A stretch of 64,000 nucleotides of DNA from CAWBLP01 sp963789495 (GCA_963789495.1 CAWBLP010000008.1:1-64000), one strand, 5' to 3'. Counted from the first letter of the stretch, positions 37,719-47,696 are shown. Program-made: numbers and translations. Notes: a model not told the origin generated them from the letters alone.

Positions 37719-38213
37719 TCAGGCCGCGTGCACCTGAAGCGCGGTGACGCCCAGGGCCAGCAGGCGCCGCAGGTCCGGCAGGGGCAGCGCAATGCAGCCT
37801 TCGGTTGGGGCGAAGTCCGGCCGCGCCACGTGCAGGAAGATCGCGGACCCAAGCCCGGGCACCACGGGTGCGTCGTTCCAGCCAAGCACGCCGACCAGGT
37901 CGTACAGACCGTCGCTGCGCCACAGTTCCTCGTGATGCGCGTCATGCGGCAGGCGGATCATGCGGTTGTATGCGCGGGCCGAGGGATCGTCGCACCAGCC
38001 GTCGGTCGCGCCGATCGGCTCCACCGGCACCGCGCAATCCGGGGTGGCGAGACGGTCGGCGCGGTACAGCACTCGGCGCAGCGGCAGCAGGCCGGCGGGG
38101 GTGGCGCCGTCGCCTTCTTCCTTGTGAAGCTGCACGCCGCCGCGGCCCAGCGCCGCGCGAAACATCTCGCCGCGCAGGATCAGCCGCCCGTCCGGATAGA
38201 CCTCTGCCTGCAT
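37719..38213 (-). CDS. L,D-transpeptidase family protein (YkuD-like)
   Basis: A 164-residue protein with the YkuD catalytic box: IFLHVARPDFAPTEGCIALP, where H, G and C are the conserved active-site residues. Upstream it has GKEEGDGATPAG-like KEEGDGATPAGLLPLRRVLY and NRMIRLP, typical of this short secreted-or-cytoplasmic subgroup. No clear signal peptide is seen. ATG 38213 lies 4 bases after the ribA stop, so it is translated from the ribA transcript; pairing with ribA is likely incidental. The activity would be peptidoglycan 3-3 crosslinking or a related cysteine acyl transfer, unproven. Confidence 0.82.
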   Translation of the reverse strand: MQAEVYPDGRLILRGEMFRAALGRGGVQLHKEEGDGATPAGLLPLRRVLYRADRLATPDCAVPVEPIGATDGWCDDPSARAYNRMIRLPHDAHHEELWRSDGLYDLVGVLGWNDAPVVPGLGSAIFLHVARPDFAPTEGCIALPLPDLRRLLALGVTALQVHAA

Positions 38214-38217
38214 TGCA

Positions 38218-39375
38218 TCAGTCCAGCAGATGCCCGAAGCGCGCAGCCTTGGTCGCAAGATATTCGTCGTTCACCCCGTTGGGCGCGAAGGTATGTGCCT
38301 CACGGCCGACGACCTGCACCCCGCAGGCGGTCAGTGCGGTCATCTTGTCGGGGTTGTTGGTCAGCAGCCGGACCCGCTCCACGCCCAGTGCGCGCAGCAT
38401 GGTTGCCGCGATCATGAAGTTGCGTTCGTCAGCACCCCAGCCGAGCGCCCGGTTGGCGTCCAGCGTGTCGAGGCCGCGATCCTGCAGAGCGTAGGCGCGC
38501 AGCTTGTTGACCAGGCCGATGCCGCGGCCTTCCTGCGCCAGGTAGAGCAGCACGCCGGCGCCTTCATCGGCGATGCGGGCGATGGCGCCGCGCAGTTGCT
38601 GGCCGCAATCGCAGCGCAGGCTGCCCAGCAGGTCCCCGGTGAAGCATTCGGAGTGCAGGCGGACCAGCGGCGCGTCCTGTTTCTCCGGCTCGCCGACAAT
38701 GATCGCCAGGTGTTCGGTGCCGGCGCTTTCGGTGCGGAACGCGATCACCCGCGCATCCGGCGCGGCGTCCAGCGGCACCCGCGCGCCGGCGACCTGGCGC
38801 AGACCGGCCGCCACCGCTGCCGGATAGGCCAGCACGTCGGCGGCGGCGACATCGAGCAGCGGCGGGCGGTCCGCGTCGTTGCTGCCTGGGCGGATCGGCG
38901 CGACCAGCACGGCCGGCAGCAGACGCACCAGCTTCACCAGCGCCAGGGCGGCCTCGGCGGATGCCGGGATCGGCCCGGGTTCCAGCGGTTCCAGCGGGGC
39001 TGAGGTCAGCATCGGGTCGGCCAGGGCGCGCAGCGTGTCGGGGGTCAGTGCCGCCGGCGGCATCCGCAAGGCGACGGCCGCGGTGGCAGGCTCGACCGGG
39101 CGGCGCAGCACTGCGGCAGCCCGGGTCGGCGCCAGCAGCAGCATCGGCGATTCGGCGGCCCAGCGCGCCAGATCGGCCAGCCCGTCGGGGCCGGCGGTTT
39201 CGGCGGCGATCACGACGAGCGGCGCGTCCCCGGTCAGCAGCACCGGCACGCCGCGGCGCAAATCGGACGCGGCACGATGCACGCGGCGCAGACGCAGCAC
39301 CGAGTCGGGCGGCGAAACCTGGGACGGCTGCGGCGGCGCGGAAGGCAGGCGGGCCTGGATGGGCACAAGGGTCAT
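38218..39375 (-). CDS. ribA: GTP cyclohydrolase II with extra N-terminal domain
   Basis: A 385-residue protein. The C-terminal 200 residues are GTP cyclohydrolase II: zinc ligands in CFTGDLLGSLRCDCGQQL, catalytic loop YLAQEGRGIGLVNKLRAYAL, and GTP-binding LLTNNPDKMTAL. It opens the pyrimidine part of GTP to begin riboflavin synthesis. The N-terminal 180 residues (RRVHRAASDLRRGVPVLL..., Ala/Leu-rich) are the extra domain found in rhizobial and acetobacterial RibA; it lacks the DHBP-synthase signature, so a second activity should not be assumed. Next gene downstream: the YkuD-like protein. Confidence 0.9.
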   Translation of the reverse strand: MTLVPIQARLPSAPPQPSQVSPPDSVLRLRRVHRAASDLRRGVPVLLTGDAPLVVIAAETAGPDGLADLARWAAESPMLLLAPTRAAAVLRRPVEPATAAVALRMPPAALTPDTLRALADPMLTSAPLEPLEPGPIPASAEAALALVKLVRLLPAVLVAPIRPGSNDADRPPLLDVAAADVLAYPAAVAAGLRQVAGARVPLDAAPDARVIAFRTESAGTEHLAIIVGEPEKQDAPLVRLHSECFTGDLLGSLRCDCGQQLRGAIARIADEGAGVLLYLAQEGRGIGLVNKLRAYALQDRGLDTLDANRALGWGADERNFMIAATMLRALGVERVRLLTNNPDKMTALTACGVQVVGREAHTFAPNGVNDEYLATKAARFGHLLD

Positions 39376-39719
39376 TGGAACCGGAACCGATCACGCTACA
39401 TGAAAAGACGACAATGACGGCCCATTTCGGTCAAGATTAACGCGGAGCCTACGTTCCTGATGTTGCTCTGACGCCGTTCGGCTCCCGCTGAACGACGCCG
39501 TCTGCATCACTATATGGCGGGGCGGATGCTCTGTCGCGGTTGTGTTCACGAACTTGTGAGGCGCAACGGGACGCGCGCTGGATTGTGAAGGCGCAATGAC
39601 ATAGTTCGTGAGGCATCCGTTTCGGAGTAACCTACCACCAGCGTTATGATGGTAGGAATCGACCTTATCTCGGCGTGGAGTGTCATCCGCGACCGCAGTT
39701 TGCAGTGAGGGAAGCAAAG
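39376..39719. other. Divergent intergenic region, ribA / response regulator
   Basis: About 344 bases with no supported gene. It contains near-identical units TTGTGAGGCGCAACG (about 39554) and TTGTGAAGGCGCAATG (about 39585), and a hairpin CCTACCA / TGGTAGG (39630-39656) about 65 bases before the regulator start. These may be binding sites; no clear promoter is identified. Confidence 0.4.
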
Positions 39720-40448
39720 ATGTCGGCTGAGCGACCGATCCTGATCGTGGATGACGACCTCGACCTGCGGGTGACCCTGGCGGAACAATTGGCCGTGGAC
39801 GGAGAGTTCACTGCCGCCGAAGCCGGATCTGTCGCCGAGGCCGAGGAGCGTCTGGCCGCAAAGGATGCCCGATTCGACGCCGTTATCCTGGATGTCGGGC
39901 TGCCGGATGGCGACGGGCGTGACTTTTGTGTCAAGCTGCGCCGGCAGGGCCAGAAGATGCCGATCATCATGTTGACCGGTTCGGATGGCGAGACCGACGT
40001 GGTCCGCGGCCTCGATTCGGGGGCCAACGATTACATCGCCAAGCCGTTCCGACTGGCCGAACTGCTGGCGCGCCTGCGGGCCCAGCTGCGCATTTTCGAG
40101 AACAGCGAGGACGCGGTGTTCTCGATCGGGCCGTACACGTTCCGGCCCTCGGCCAAGCTGCTGCAGGAACCGGCGAAGAACCGCCGCATCCGGCTGACCG
40201 AGAAAGAGGCGGCGATCCTGAAGTTCCTGTATCGCGCCGGCAGCCGCGCCGTGCCGCGGCAGGTGCTGCTGAACGAGGTGTGGGGCTACAACGCGGCGGT
40301 CACGACGCACACGCTGGAAACCCATATCTACCGGTTGCGGCAGAAGATCGAACCGGACCCCGCCAATGCACGCCTGCTGGTGACCGAAGGCGGCGGCTAT
40401 CGGCTGGATCCCGAGGGCATTCCAGCACCAATTCCTGCCCACGCCTGA
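39720..40448 (+). CDS. OmpR/PhoB-family response regulator (orphan)
   Basis: A 242-residue two-component regulator. Receiver: acidic pair in ILIVDDDLDL, phosphoacceptor Asp in AVILDVGLPDGDG, Thr in IIMLTGSDGE, Lys in NDYIAKPFRL. The C-terminal winged helix has RLTEKEAAILKFLYRAG, VWGYNAAVTTHTLETHIYRLRQKIE and GGGYRLDP. ATG 39720 is preferred over one 45 bases upstream because GAGGGAAG precedes it. No kinase gene is adjacent. The receiver and effector resemble PhoB/CtrA-type alphaproteobacterial regulators; the regulon is unknown. Confidence 0.9.
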   Translation: MSAERPILIVDDDLDLRVTLAEQLAVDGEFTAAEAGSVAEAEERLAAKDARFDAVILDVGLPDGDGRDFCVKLRRQGQKMPIIMLTGSDGETDVVRGLDSGANDYIAKPFRLAELLARLRAQLRIFENSEDAVFSIGPYTFRPSAKLLQEPAKNRRIRLTEKEAAILKFLYRAGSRAVPRQVLLNEVWGYNAAVTTHTLETHIYRLRQKIEPDPANARLLVTEGGGYRLDPEGIPAPIPAHA

Positions 40449-40467
40449 GCGGACGGGACGCGACAGG

Positions 40468-40673
40468 TATCGGGGCGTTGCCGCGAACCCCACCAGGGGG
40501 CTTTGCCTCCTGGAGCTCCCGCAAAGGCTAGCCTTTGCAATCGGATTCGGTTTGGGGTGGGGAGAGCGCGCGTGCCTCGGACCTTGGCATCATCACGACC
40601 GGCCCCCTCCCCACCCCAAACAGAGTCGGTTCCAAGGGCCGGGCCCTTGGCGGGGTTTCAAGGGGCAGCGCCC
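40468..40673 (+). repeat. Modular palindromic repeat element, copy B, left part
   Basis: Same module order as copy A: CGGGGCGTTGCCGCG, AGGGGGCTTTGCCTCCT, GCAAAGGCTAGCCTTTGC, the arm pair GTTTGGGGTGGGGA / TCCCCACCCCAAAC around a longer centre, CCAAGGGCCGGGCCCTTGG, and the start of AAGGGGCAGCGCCCCTT. It is cut at 40673 by an IS4-family element and resumes at 41995. Before the insertion it lay between the response regulator and a minus-strand gene. Confidence 0.85.
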
Positions 40674-41994
40674 CATACGCGCGAACTTACGGGGGCCTGA
40701 GCTCGTGGGCCTGGAACGTGCGGCGTCTCGGCGCTTCGGCAAGGCGGTGGCGGAATATCGCCAAGGCGGCCGGGGTTCGTAGTCTGGGTCGTGGCAGGAT
40801 CGCGCCACGCAGGATCTCCCTGGCGGTGTCCCAAGCCCGCCACAGCGTTTGCGGCGCAGGCTGCGTCTGGTCAGGCCGAGGGGGGAAAACCGACGATCTC
40901 GTTGGCGAGATCGTCGGTCAGCACCGCGGCGATCAGCTGCGCCAGCAGCCAGCTTCGCGCCAGCACCGGATCAGCACATGGCAGTTGGTCCAGCCCGCCC
41001 AGGCTCTTCAGCCGCTTGATGCCGATCTCCACCTGCCAGCGATGCCGGTAGAGCGCGGCCACCTGCGCCATCGGCTGCGCTGCATCCGGCAGCGAGGTGA
41101 TCAGCATCAGAAACCCAGCCGCGAGCACGGTGCGCGGCTGGATCTGCTGGCTCTTCTTGTTGGCCTTGCGCGTCCGCTTGGCACGCTGGCGCGCTGCATC
41201 CTCGGGCGGCAGTGGCTGGATCACCAGGCGAAGGCCGCGTGGAATACCCTTGATCCAGACCGCGACCTCGCGCGGTTCGGTGGTCCCGGCCAGCAGCGCC
41301 GCCACATCAATGCGCGCGCCCGCTGCGTCATACAGCTTCACCGATCCCCAGCTGATCCGCGTGACGAAGTCGGCGCCACGCCCCAGCACTTCCTTGAAGT
41401 TCCGCACCCGCGCATAGCCGCGGTCCATGATGAGGATGCTGCCGGAACAGATCCGCGTCCGTCCGGTAGCTTCGGCCTCGCGGGTCGTGGTCAGCGCCAG
41501 GTCGGCGAAGCGCCCACGCGCGGGGTCGTAGCGCGCGTGCAGCCGCCAGTCCTGGCCCTTGCCTGGCGCGCAGATCACCGAGCCGTCCACCAGCGACAGG
41601 TGCAGCCCACTGCCGCTGGGCCGGTGCAGACGATCGGCCAGCAGCGCCGCCAGCATATGCGCCAGCCAGTCGCCCATCTTGCGCAACCGCCCTTCGACCG
41701 CCTTGTCCGACAGATCGGCGATGCCGGCATCCCCGGCCAGCGCCGCCGCGGCGCGAAACGACTGCCCGCCCGGACCCCACATCAGCGCCAGACGCAGCAA
41801 CGCCTCCGCCGAGCGGATCTTGCGCCGGCGCACCAGTGCTTTGAACTGGCGCGCCGTGGCCTCGAGGTCGACAATCCTGGCCAGCGACGCGACGATCGCT
41901 GTCCATTCACCAGAACGCAGGGAGGATGCGCGGGGCATCCAAGCTTGGAATTGTACCACCCCGTGACCGCGCAAGCGTTAGATTCGCGCACATG
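40674..41994 (-). mobile_element. IS4-family insertion sequence (1321 bp) with 11-bp target duplication
   Basis: Bounded by imperfect terminal inverted repeats: left CATACGCGCGAACTTACGG, right (reverse complement) CATGTGCGCGAATCTAACG. The same 11 bases, GGGCAGCGCCC, flank it at 40663-40673 and 41995-42005, a target duplication of the length usual for IS4-type elements. The target is the stem-loop GGGGCAGCGCCCC of repeat copy B. The single gene is a DDE transposase with one frameshift. The intact ends and exact duplication point to a recent insertion. Confidence 0.87.
40687..41938 (-). pseudogene. IS4-family DDE transposase, frameshifted
   Basis: From ATG 41938 the frame reads SSLRSGEWTAIVASLARIVD, DDE aspartates in HLSLVDGSVI and ILIMDRGYARV, and the IS4 YREK motif YRHRWQVEIGIKRLK (Y-2-R-3-E-6-K). 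It then hits TGA at 40871. Removing one C from the run of six (40880-40885 on the plus strand) extends it by RPDQTQPAPQTLWRAWD and GAILPRPRLRTPAALAIF to a TAA at 40687, just inside the left inverted repeat, giving about 417 residues. Whether the run is a sequencing error, a mutation or a slippery site cannot be told from one copy. Confidence 0.83.
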
Positions 41995-42038
41995 GGGCAG
42001 CGCCCCTTGATGGGGGTTTGGGGGCAACGCCCCCGGCG
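41995..42038 (+). repeat. Modular palindromic repeat element, copy B, right part
   Basis: Continuation of copy B after the insertion sequence: target duplicate GGGCAGCGCCC, then CTTGATGGGGGTTTGG and the last palindrome GGGGGCAACGCCCCC. Together with 40468-40673 it restores a complete element. Confidence 0.82.
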
Positions 42039-42064
42039 CGTGGCGAGCGCGTCAATGACGCGGA

Positions 42065-42394
42065 TTGAGGCTGTCGGAACTGAACGCTGTCCCCAGCCAA
42101 CTGCGGCAGATTCTGGTTCATCCGTTGAAGCTGCAGGACTGGCCGGACCGTCCGGCCGCATCGCATTGGCGCGTCGACCTCAGAGGCTGTCAGACCGATA
42201 CCGAACACCGCTTCGCCCCGTTCATGCGCCAGCGCATCGACCAGGACGCTCTGCTTCGGCATGCCCGCAAATAGCTGGCCGGCGCGGCACTGGACGGCAA
42301 GGCCCCCCAACCGCTGCCTGACACCTGCCCGTTCAGTCTGAACGACCTGTTGCGCGGCGAACCTGCCGCACTGGAGCGGCGTCTCGGCGACTGA
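42065..42394 (+). pseudogene. DUF29-family remnant
   Basis: The frame encodes LRQILVHPLKLQDWPDRPAA and SHWRVDLRGCQTDTE, then stops at TAG (42272-42274). In the same frame it continues LAGAALDGKAPQPLPDTCPF and SLNDLLRGEPAAL to a TGA at 42394. DUF29 proteins have the same order (LRQIL-HLLKL at the start, LP-TCP-L--LL at the end). The N-terminus is missing and the internal stop splits the frame, so this is a decayed copy. It abuts the IS-disrupted repeat and ends one base before the xthA stop codon. Confidence 0.55.
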
Positions 42395-43204
42395 CTACAG
42401 CGCCAGCTCCATGCAGACCGGCACGTGGTCCGATCCTTGCGGCCAGTCGCGCGCGTCCTTCAGCACGATCTGTCGCTGCAACGCGCCCTGCAGGTCCGGC
42501 GTCACCCAGACATGGTCGAGCCGCCGGCCGCGATCCGAACCGCGCCAGTCGCGGTTGCGATACGACCACCACGTGTAGAGCTTCTGGTCCGCCGGCACGA
42601 AATGCCGCATGGCGTCGACGAAGCCGGTCTGCTGCCAGGCGGTCAGGCCCTCGACCTCCGGCGGCGTATGGCTCACCACTTTCAGCAACTGCTTGTGGCT
42701 CCACACGTCGTGTTCCAGCGGCGCGATGTTCAGGTCGCCCACCAGAACGCTGCGGGTGAAGCCGGGGCGTTCGGCGAACCAGGCACGGGTCTCCGCGATA
42801 AAATCCAGCTTGTGGCCGTATTTCACGTTCTCGGTGCGGTCCGGGATGTCGCCGCCGGCCGGCACGTAGAAATTATGCAGCTCGATCGGACCACCCGGCA
42901 CATCCACCTGCACCGCAATATGCCGGCAATCCCCCTTGGCGCACCAGTCGGGTGACGTGTCGTGTGGCAGGATCGGGCGCCGCGACAGGATGGCGACGCC
43001 GTTATAGCCCTTCATGCCGCGGAACAGCGCGTGCGGGTAGCCGAGCAGCCCTGGCGCCTCTGTTGGGAACAGCTCGTCGGGGACCTTGGTCTCCTGCAGG
43101 CAGATCACGTCCGGATCGAGCGCGCCGACCAGCTCCTTCAGCAGCGGCAGGCGCAGGCGGAGCGAGTTGATGTTCCAGGTCGCGACCCGGAAGGGCGTGC
43201 TCAA
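42395..43204 (-). CDS. xthA: Exodeoxyribonuclease III
   Basis: A 269-residue AP endonuclease/3'-exonuclease of the EEP family. Visible motifs: ATWNINSLRLRL, CLQETKVPDELFP (metal-binding Glu), LVGDLNIAP (catalytic Asp and Asn), YTWWSYRNRDWRGSDRGRRLDHVW, and GSDHVPVCMEL (final His). It repairs abasic sites in DNA. It overlaps the downstream end of the FAH-family gene by 4 bases (TGAGCACG), so both are on one transcript. The close link to the hydrolase gene has no obvious functional meaning. Confidence 0.95.
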   Translation of the reverse strand: MSTPFRVATWNINSLRLRLPLLKELVGALDPDVICLQETKVPDELFPTEAPGLLGYPHALFRGMKGYNGVAILSRRPILPHDTSPDWCAKGDCRHIAVQVDVPGGPIELHNFYVPAGGDIPDRTENVKYGHKLDFIAETRAWFAERPGFTRSVLVGDLNIAPLEHDVWSHKQLLKVVSHTPPEVEGLTAWQQTGFVDAMRHFVPADQKLYTWWSYRNRDWRGSDRGRRLDHVWVTPDLQGALQRQIVLKDARDWPQGSDHVPVCMELAL

Positions 43205-43887
43205 ACGATGCGCGTCCGCACCGTGCCGACCCCCTCCACGCTGCCTTCCAGCAGGTCGCCGCGCTGCACCGCCGCGACGCCTTCCGGCGTGCCGGTGAAG
43301 ATCAGGTCGCCGGGCGCCAGCCGCACCAGGCCGGACAGGTAGGAAATGGTCTCCGGGATGTCCCAGATCATCTTCGACAGGTCGGAGGTCTGGCGCACCT
43401 GGCCGTTCACCTTCAGCTCGATCAGCCCCTGCGACGGATGGCCGATCTTCGCCGCGGGAACCATCAGGCCGATCGGCGCCGAGGCGTCGAACCCCTTGCC
43501 CATGTCCCAGGGTTTTCCCTCCTTCTTCGCCGCGTTCTGCAGGTCCCGCCGGGTCATATCGAGACCCGCAGCGTAGCCCCAGACATGGCGTAGCGCGTCG
43601 GCCTCGGCGATGTCGGCGCCACCCTCGGCGATCGCGACCACCAGCTCCATCTCATGGTGCAGGCTGTTGCTCTTCGGCGGATACGGCATGTCGGCGCCGT
43701 CCAGCAGCAGCGCATCGGCCGGCTTCATGAAGAAGAACGGCGGCTCGCGGTCCGGATCGCTGCCCATCTCGCGCGCATGTTCGGCGTAGTTGCGGCCGAC
43801 ACAGAACACCCGGCGCACCGGGAAGCTGCCGCCACCGGCCACCGGGACGGAGACGATGGCGGGCGGTGGAATGACGAAATCGGCCAT
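43201..43887 (-). CDS. Fumarylacetoacetate hydrolase family protein
   Basis: A 228-residue FAH-domain enzyme. It has VFCVGRNYAEHAREMG, PFFFMKPADALLLDGADMPYP, the metal-binding HHEMELVVAI, AAGLDMTRRDLQNAAK, KGFDASAPIG and LIFTGTPEGVAAVQRGD. This short form resembles fumarylpyruvate hydrolases (NagK) and acylpyruvases that cleave C-C bonds in ring-cleavage products. The exact substrate is open. ATG 43887 opens the xthA transcript; upstream is the divergent phosphotransferase gene. Confidence 0.88.
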   Translation of the reverse strand: MADFVIPPPAIVSVPVAGGGSFPVRRVFCVGRNYAEHAREMGSDPDREPPFFFMKPADALLLDGADMPYPPKSNSLHHEMELVVAIAEGGADIAEADALRHVWGYAAGLDMTRRDLQNAAKKEGKPWDMGKGFDASAPIGLMVPAAKIGHPSQGLIELKVNGQVRQTSDLSKMIWDIPETISYLSGLVRLAPGDLIFTGTPEGVAAVQRGDLLEGSVEGVGTVRTRIV

Positions 43888-44114
43888 GGCGTCGGTTCCT
43901 GAGGATCGCGTTGCGGCGGACCATACCGGCGGCACGGGTCGAGGAAAAGTGGCGCCGGCGTGCCCGACGCAACGTCGCAGCCGCTCCGATCCGAACCGCT
44001 GTTCCGCCCTGCCCCGCCCGGCGCATTGACGCCGCGCCCGGCTTGATGCGTGAGTACTGCGCACCGGCAACCACGCGCGAGCCCCCCGCCCGCGGAGACC
44101 AACAGGAGGGCCCT

Positions 44115-45185
44115 TTGGCGGAGACCACCCAAGCCGATCTGCGCCCGGCCGAAGCCAGCGTGGCGCTCGACTGGACCGCCGTGCGCACGCACCTGGCGGC
44201 GCATGGCATGCGGCTCGAAACCGATCCGCCGCCGCGCCAGTTCGCCGGCGGCCTCGCCAACCTGAACTACCTGGTGCAGATCGACGGCAAGCCCTACGTG
44301 CTGCGCCGCCCGCCGATGGGCGAACTGCCCGCCGGCAGCCACGACATGGCGCGCGAGCACCGGATTCTGTCGCGCCTGCCGGATGCGCTGAGCTTCGTGC
44401 CGCGCAGCCTGTATCTGTGCACCGACGCCGCGGTGATCGGCCAGCCGTTCCAGTTGCTGGAATACCGGCCCGGCCTGGTGATCCGCGAGCACGTGCCGCC
44501 CGACCTCGCCAATCGACCGGAAATCGGTGACCGGCTGTCACACGTGCTGCTGGAGACCATCGCCGCGATCCATGCGGTGGATACCGCCGCGATCGGCCTG
44601 GACGACCTCGGCCGCCCGGACGGATTCCTGGCCCGGGCCGTCGCCGGCTGGCGCAAGCGCGGACTGGCGGCGAAGGAGGACGGCACCGAAACGCTGCACG
44701 CGGAGATCGGCGCCTGGCTGGAGTCGCATCTGGTGCCGGACGGCAAACCCGGCCTGCTGCACAACGACTTCAAGCTGAACAACATGATTCTGGACCCGGA
44801 CACATTCGCCCCCCGCGCCGTGGTCGACTGGGACCAGGGCACCCGCGGCGATCCGCTGTTCGACTTCGCCACGCTGCTGAGCTACTGGATTCACGCCAAC
44901 GATCCCTGGGCGATGCACGACATGCAGCAGATGCCCGCCGACGAAGCCTGTCTCTGGCCACGCCCGCAAGCAGTCGCTGAGTACGCGCGCATCACCGGTC
45001 GCGATGTCTCGGACTTCCTGTTCCACCGTGTGCTCGCCATGTACAAGCTCAGCGTGATCTTCCTGCAGCTCGGCCTGCGCCATCGCACCGGCGCCACCAC
45101 CGATCCGCGTTACGCACCGCTCAGCGCGATCGGCACCGGCATCCTGGAATTCACCCACGAGATCGCGCAGGGCCGGGCGTTCTGA
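44115..45185 (+). CDS. Phosphotransferase family protein (APH/choline-kinase fold)
   Basis: A 356-residue kinase-fold protein. N-lobe: QFAGGLANLNYLVQIDGKPYVLRRPP. Catalytic loop LLHNDFKLNNMIL (H216, D218) and the DFG-equivalent VVDWDQGTRGDPLFD (Asp238). Members with this length sit beside acyl-CoA dehydrogenases, as here (FadE-type gene follows), and may phosphorylate hydroxyacyl-CoA intermediates before dehydration, known for ACAD10/11-like pairs. The start is TTG 44115: AGGAGG lies 6 bases upstream and the family region starts just after it, while the ATG at 44046 has no such site. Confidence 0.82.
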   Translation: MAETTQADLRPAEASVALDWTAVRTHLAAHGMRLETDPPPRQFAGGLANLNYLVQIDGKPYVLRRPPMGELPAGSHDMAREHRILSRLPDALSFVPRSLYLCTDAAVIGQPFQLLEYRPGLVIREHVPPDLANRPEIGDRLSHVLLETIAAIHAVDTAAIGLDDLGRPDGFLARAVAGWRKRGLAAKEDGTETLHAEIGAWLESHLVPDGKPGLLHNDFKLNNMILDPDTFAPRAVVDWDQGTRGDPLFDFATLLSYWIHANDPWAMHDMQQMPADEACLWPRPQAVAEYARITGRDVSDFLFHRVLAMYKLSVIFLQLGLRHRTGATTDPRYAPLSAIGTGILEFTHEIAQGRAF

Positions 45186-45702
45186 TCGCCGGACCAGGAC
45201 GCGGCGCCATCCCCTGCGTGCACGTCACGTGGGTGCGGCCAGGCAGCTGACGTCGAACCTGCCGCAAGACAGCCGACCCGGCGTGTCCGGCCGGCTTCCG
45301 AGTCGACCACCGGCATCAGCGCGCTAGGCCGCCCGCAATCCGGTCAGCAATGCGTTGACCTCGTCGGACAGATCGGTGGACCGACGCGACACCTGCAAGC
45401 GGTGCCGGCAGAATGGACCCGCCCGCCTCATCCCAGCTTAACACCCCTCGGATGAGCGAATGGGTTGCCGCGGCCAGGGGACAGGAGCCTCCGGGGTGGC
45501 CGCAGCGGTCGCCGACGCGCCGCCTGCCCCGCCGCGAAACGCGGCCATGCGGTTCCGGCAGTTGACTCCCGGGCCGCTCCGGACACTCTGCGCTGTGCGC
45601 CGAACCATTGAGCAGCGGGGTGTCGCGAGCTGCTGAGGCAGTCGCAACCCGCTGGCGGGCCGGCGGCCGGCACCGGTTCACCTTGGCATCGGATTTGGTC
45701 GA
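45186..45702. other. Gene-free region before the acyl-CoA dehydrogenase gene
   Basis: About 517 bases with no convincing gene. On the minus strand, 45380 to 45324 reads STDLSDEVNALLTGLRAA then TAG, which looks like the last residues of a chemoreceptor, but the preceding codons do not continue one; it may be a small relic. The rest is ordinary GC-rich intergenic sequence, with the promoter of the downstream operon presumably in its last 100 bases. Confidence 0.35.
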
Positions 45703-46868
<1,166 letters not shown>

Positions 46869-46872
<4 letters not shown>

Positions 46873-47615
46873 GCGAGTTCGATCTGACCGGGCGTATCTG
46901 CATCGTCACCGGCGCCGGCCGCGGCATCGGGCGCGGCATTGCGGAATCCCTCGCGCGGCACGGCGCCATCGTCGTGCTGGCCGGCCGCACCAAGGAGACG
47001 CTCGATCTCGTCGCCGACGCGATCGGCGCCCGTGCGCGCACCCATGTCGCTGACGTGACGAAGGAAGCCGACGTCATCGCACTGCGCGACGCGGTGCTGG
47101 CGCGCTATGGCAAGATCCACGTGCTGGTCAACAACGCCGGCGTCAACCCGGTCTGGCGGGGTATCGAGAAGATCAGCCTGGAGGATTGGCAGAGCATCAT
47201 CGATACCAACCTCACCGGCACCTTCCTGTGCTGCAAATATATCGGCACCGCGATGGAATCCGGCAGCTCGATCATCAACATCAGTTCGGTGGCCGGTCAT
47301 GTCGGCCTGACACGGTCGGTGCCGTATTGCGCATCCAAGGGTGGCATCGAGATGATGACGAAAGGCCTTGCGCTGGACTGGGCCAAGCGCGGCGTGCGGG
47401 TGAACTGCGTGGCGCCCGGCTATGTCGACACCGACCTGACGCACGGCCTGCTGTCGCACGAAACATTGGGAAAGCCGTTCCTCGACCACGTGCCGATGGG
47501 CCGCTTCGGCACGCCGCGCGAAATGGGCAGCGCCGCGGTGTTCCTGGCTTCCCGGGCGTCCTCCTACGTCACCGGCCAAAGTATCGTCGTGGATGGCGGC
47601 TGGACGGCGGATTAG
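46869..47615 (+). CDS. SDR family oxidoreductase
   Basis: A 248-residue short-chain dehydrogenase. Cofactor motif VTGAGRGIGRGIAES, NNAG in VLVNNAGVNPVW, active site SSVAGHVGLTRSVPYCASKGG (Ser, Tyr, Lys), and the late PGYVDTDLTHGL and SYVTGQSIVVDGGWTAD. The start is GTG 46869, overlapping the stop of the acyl-CoA dehydrogenase. It probably oxidises the hydroxyacyl product of the same pathway, by context only. Confidence 0.9.
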
Positions 47616-47647
47616 GCCTTCGTTACTGGACAACATCGGAACGCCGC

Positions 47648-47696
47648 ATCGCCCGCGCCGACCGGCGCAATAATCGCCCGCGCCGACCGGCGCAAT
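47648..47696 (+). repeat. Tandem 25-bp duplication upstream of the GST gene
   Basis: Two adjacent copies of ATCGCCCGCGCCGACCGGCG plus CAATA (47648-47672 and 47673-47696, the second ending CAAT). The second copy runs into the Shine-Dalgarno region of the glutathione S-transferase gene. It looks like a recent slippage duplication in the leader. Confidence 0.8.

Noticed and set aside
40871..40890. Programmed ribosomal frameshift in the IS4 transposase
   Set aside because: IS4-family elements are generally single-frame. Six other genes have the same type of one-base insertion, so a sequence error or mutation is more economical, though a slippery C-run cannot be fully excluded.
45324..45380. Chemoreceptor C-terminal fragment on the minus strand
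   Set aside because: Only about 18 residues resemble an MCP tail and no upstream continuation exists, so I mention it in the region note but do not call a gene.
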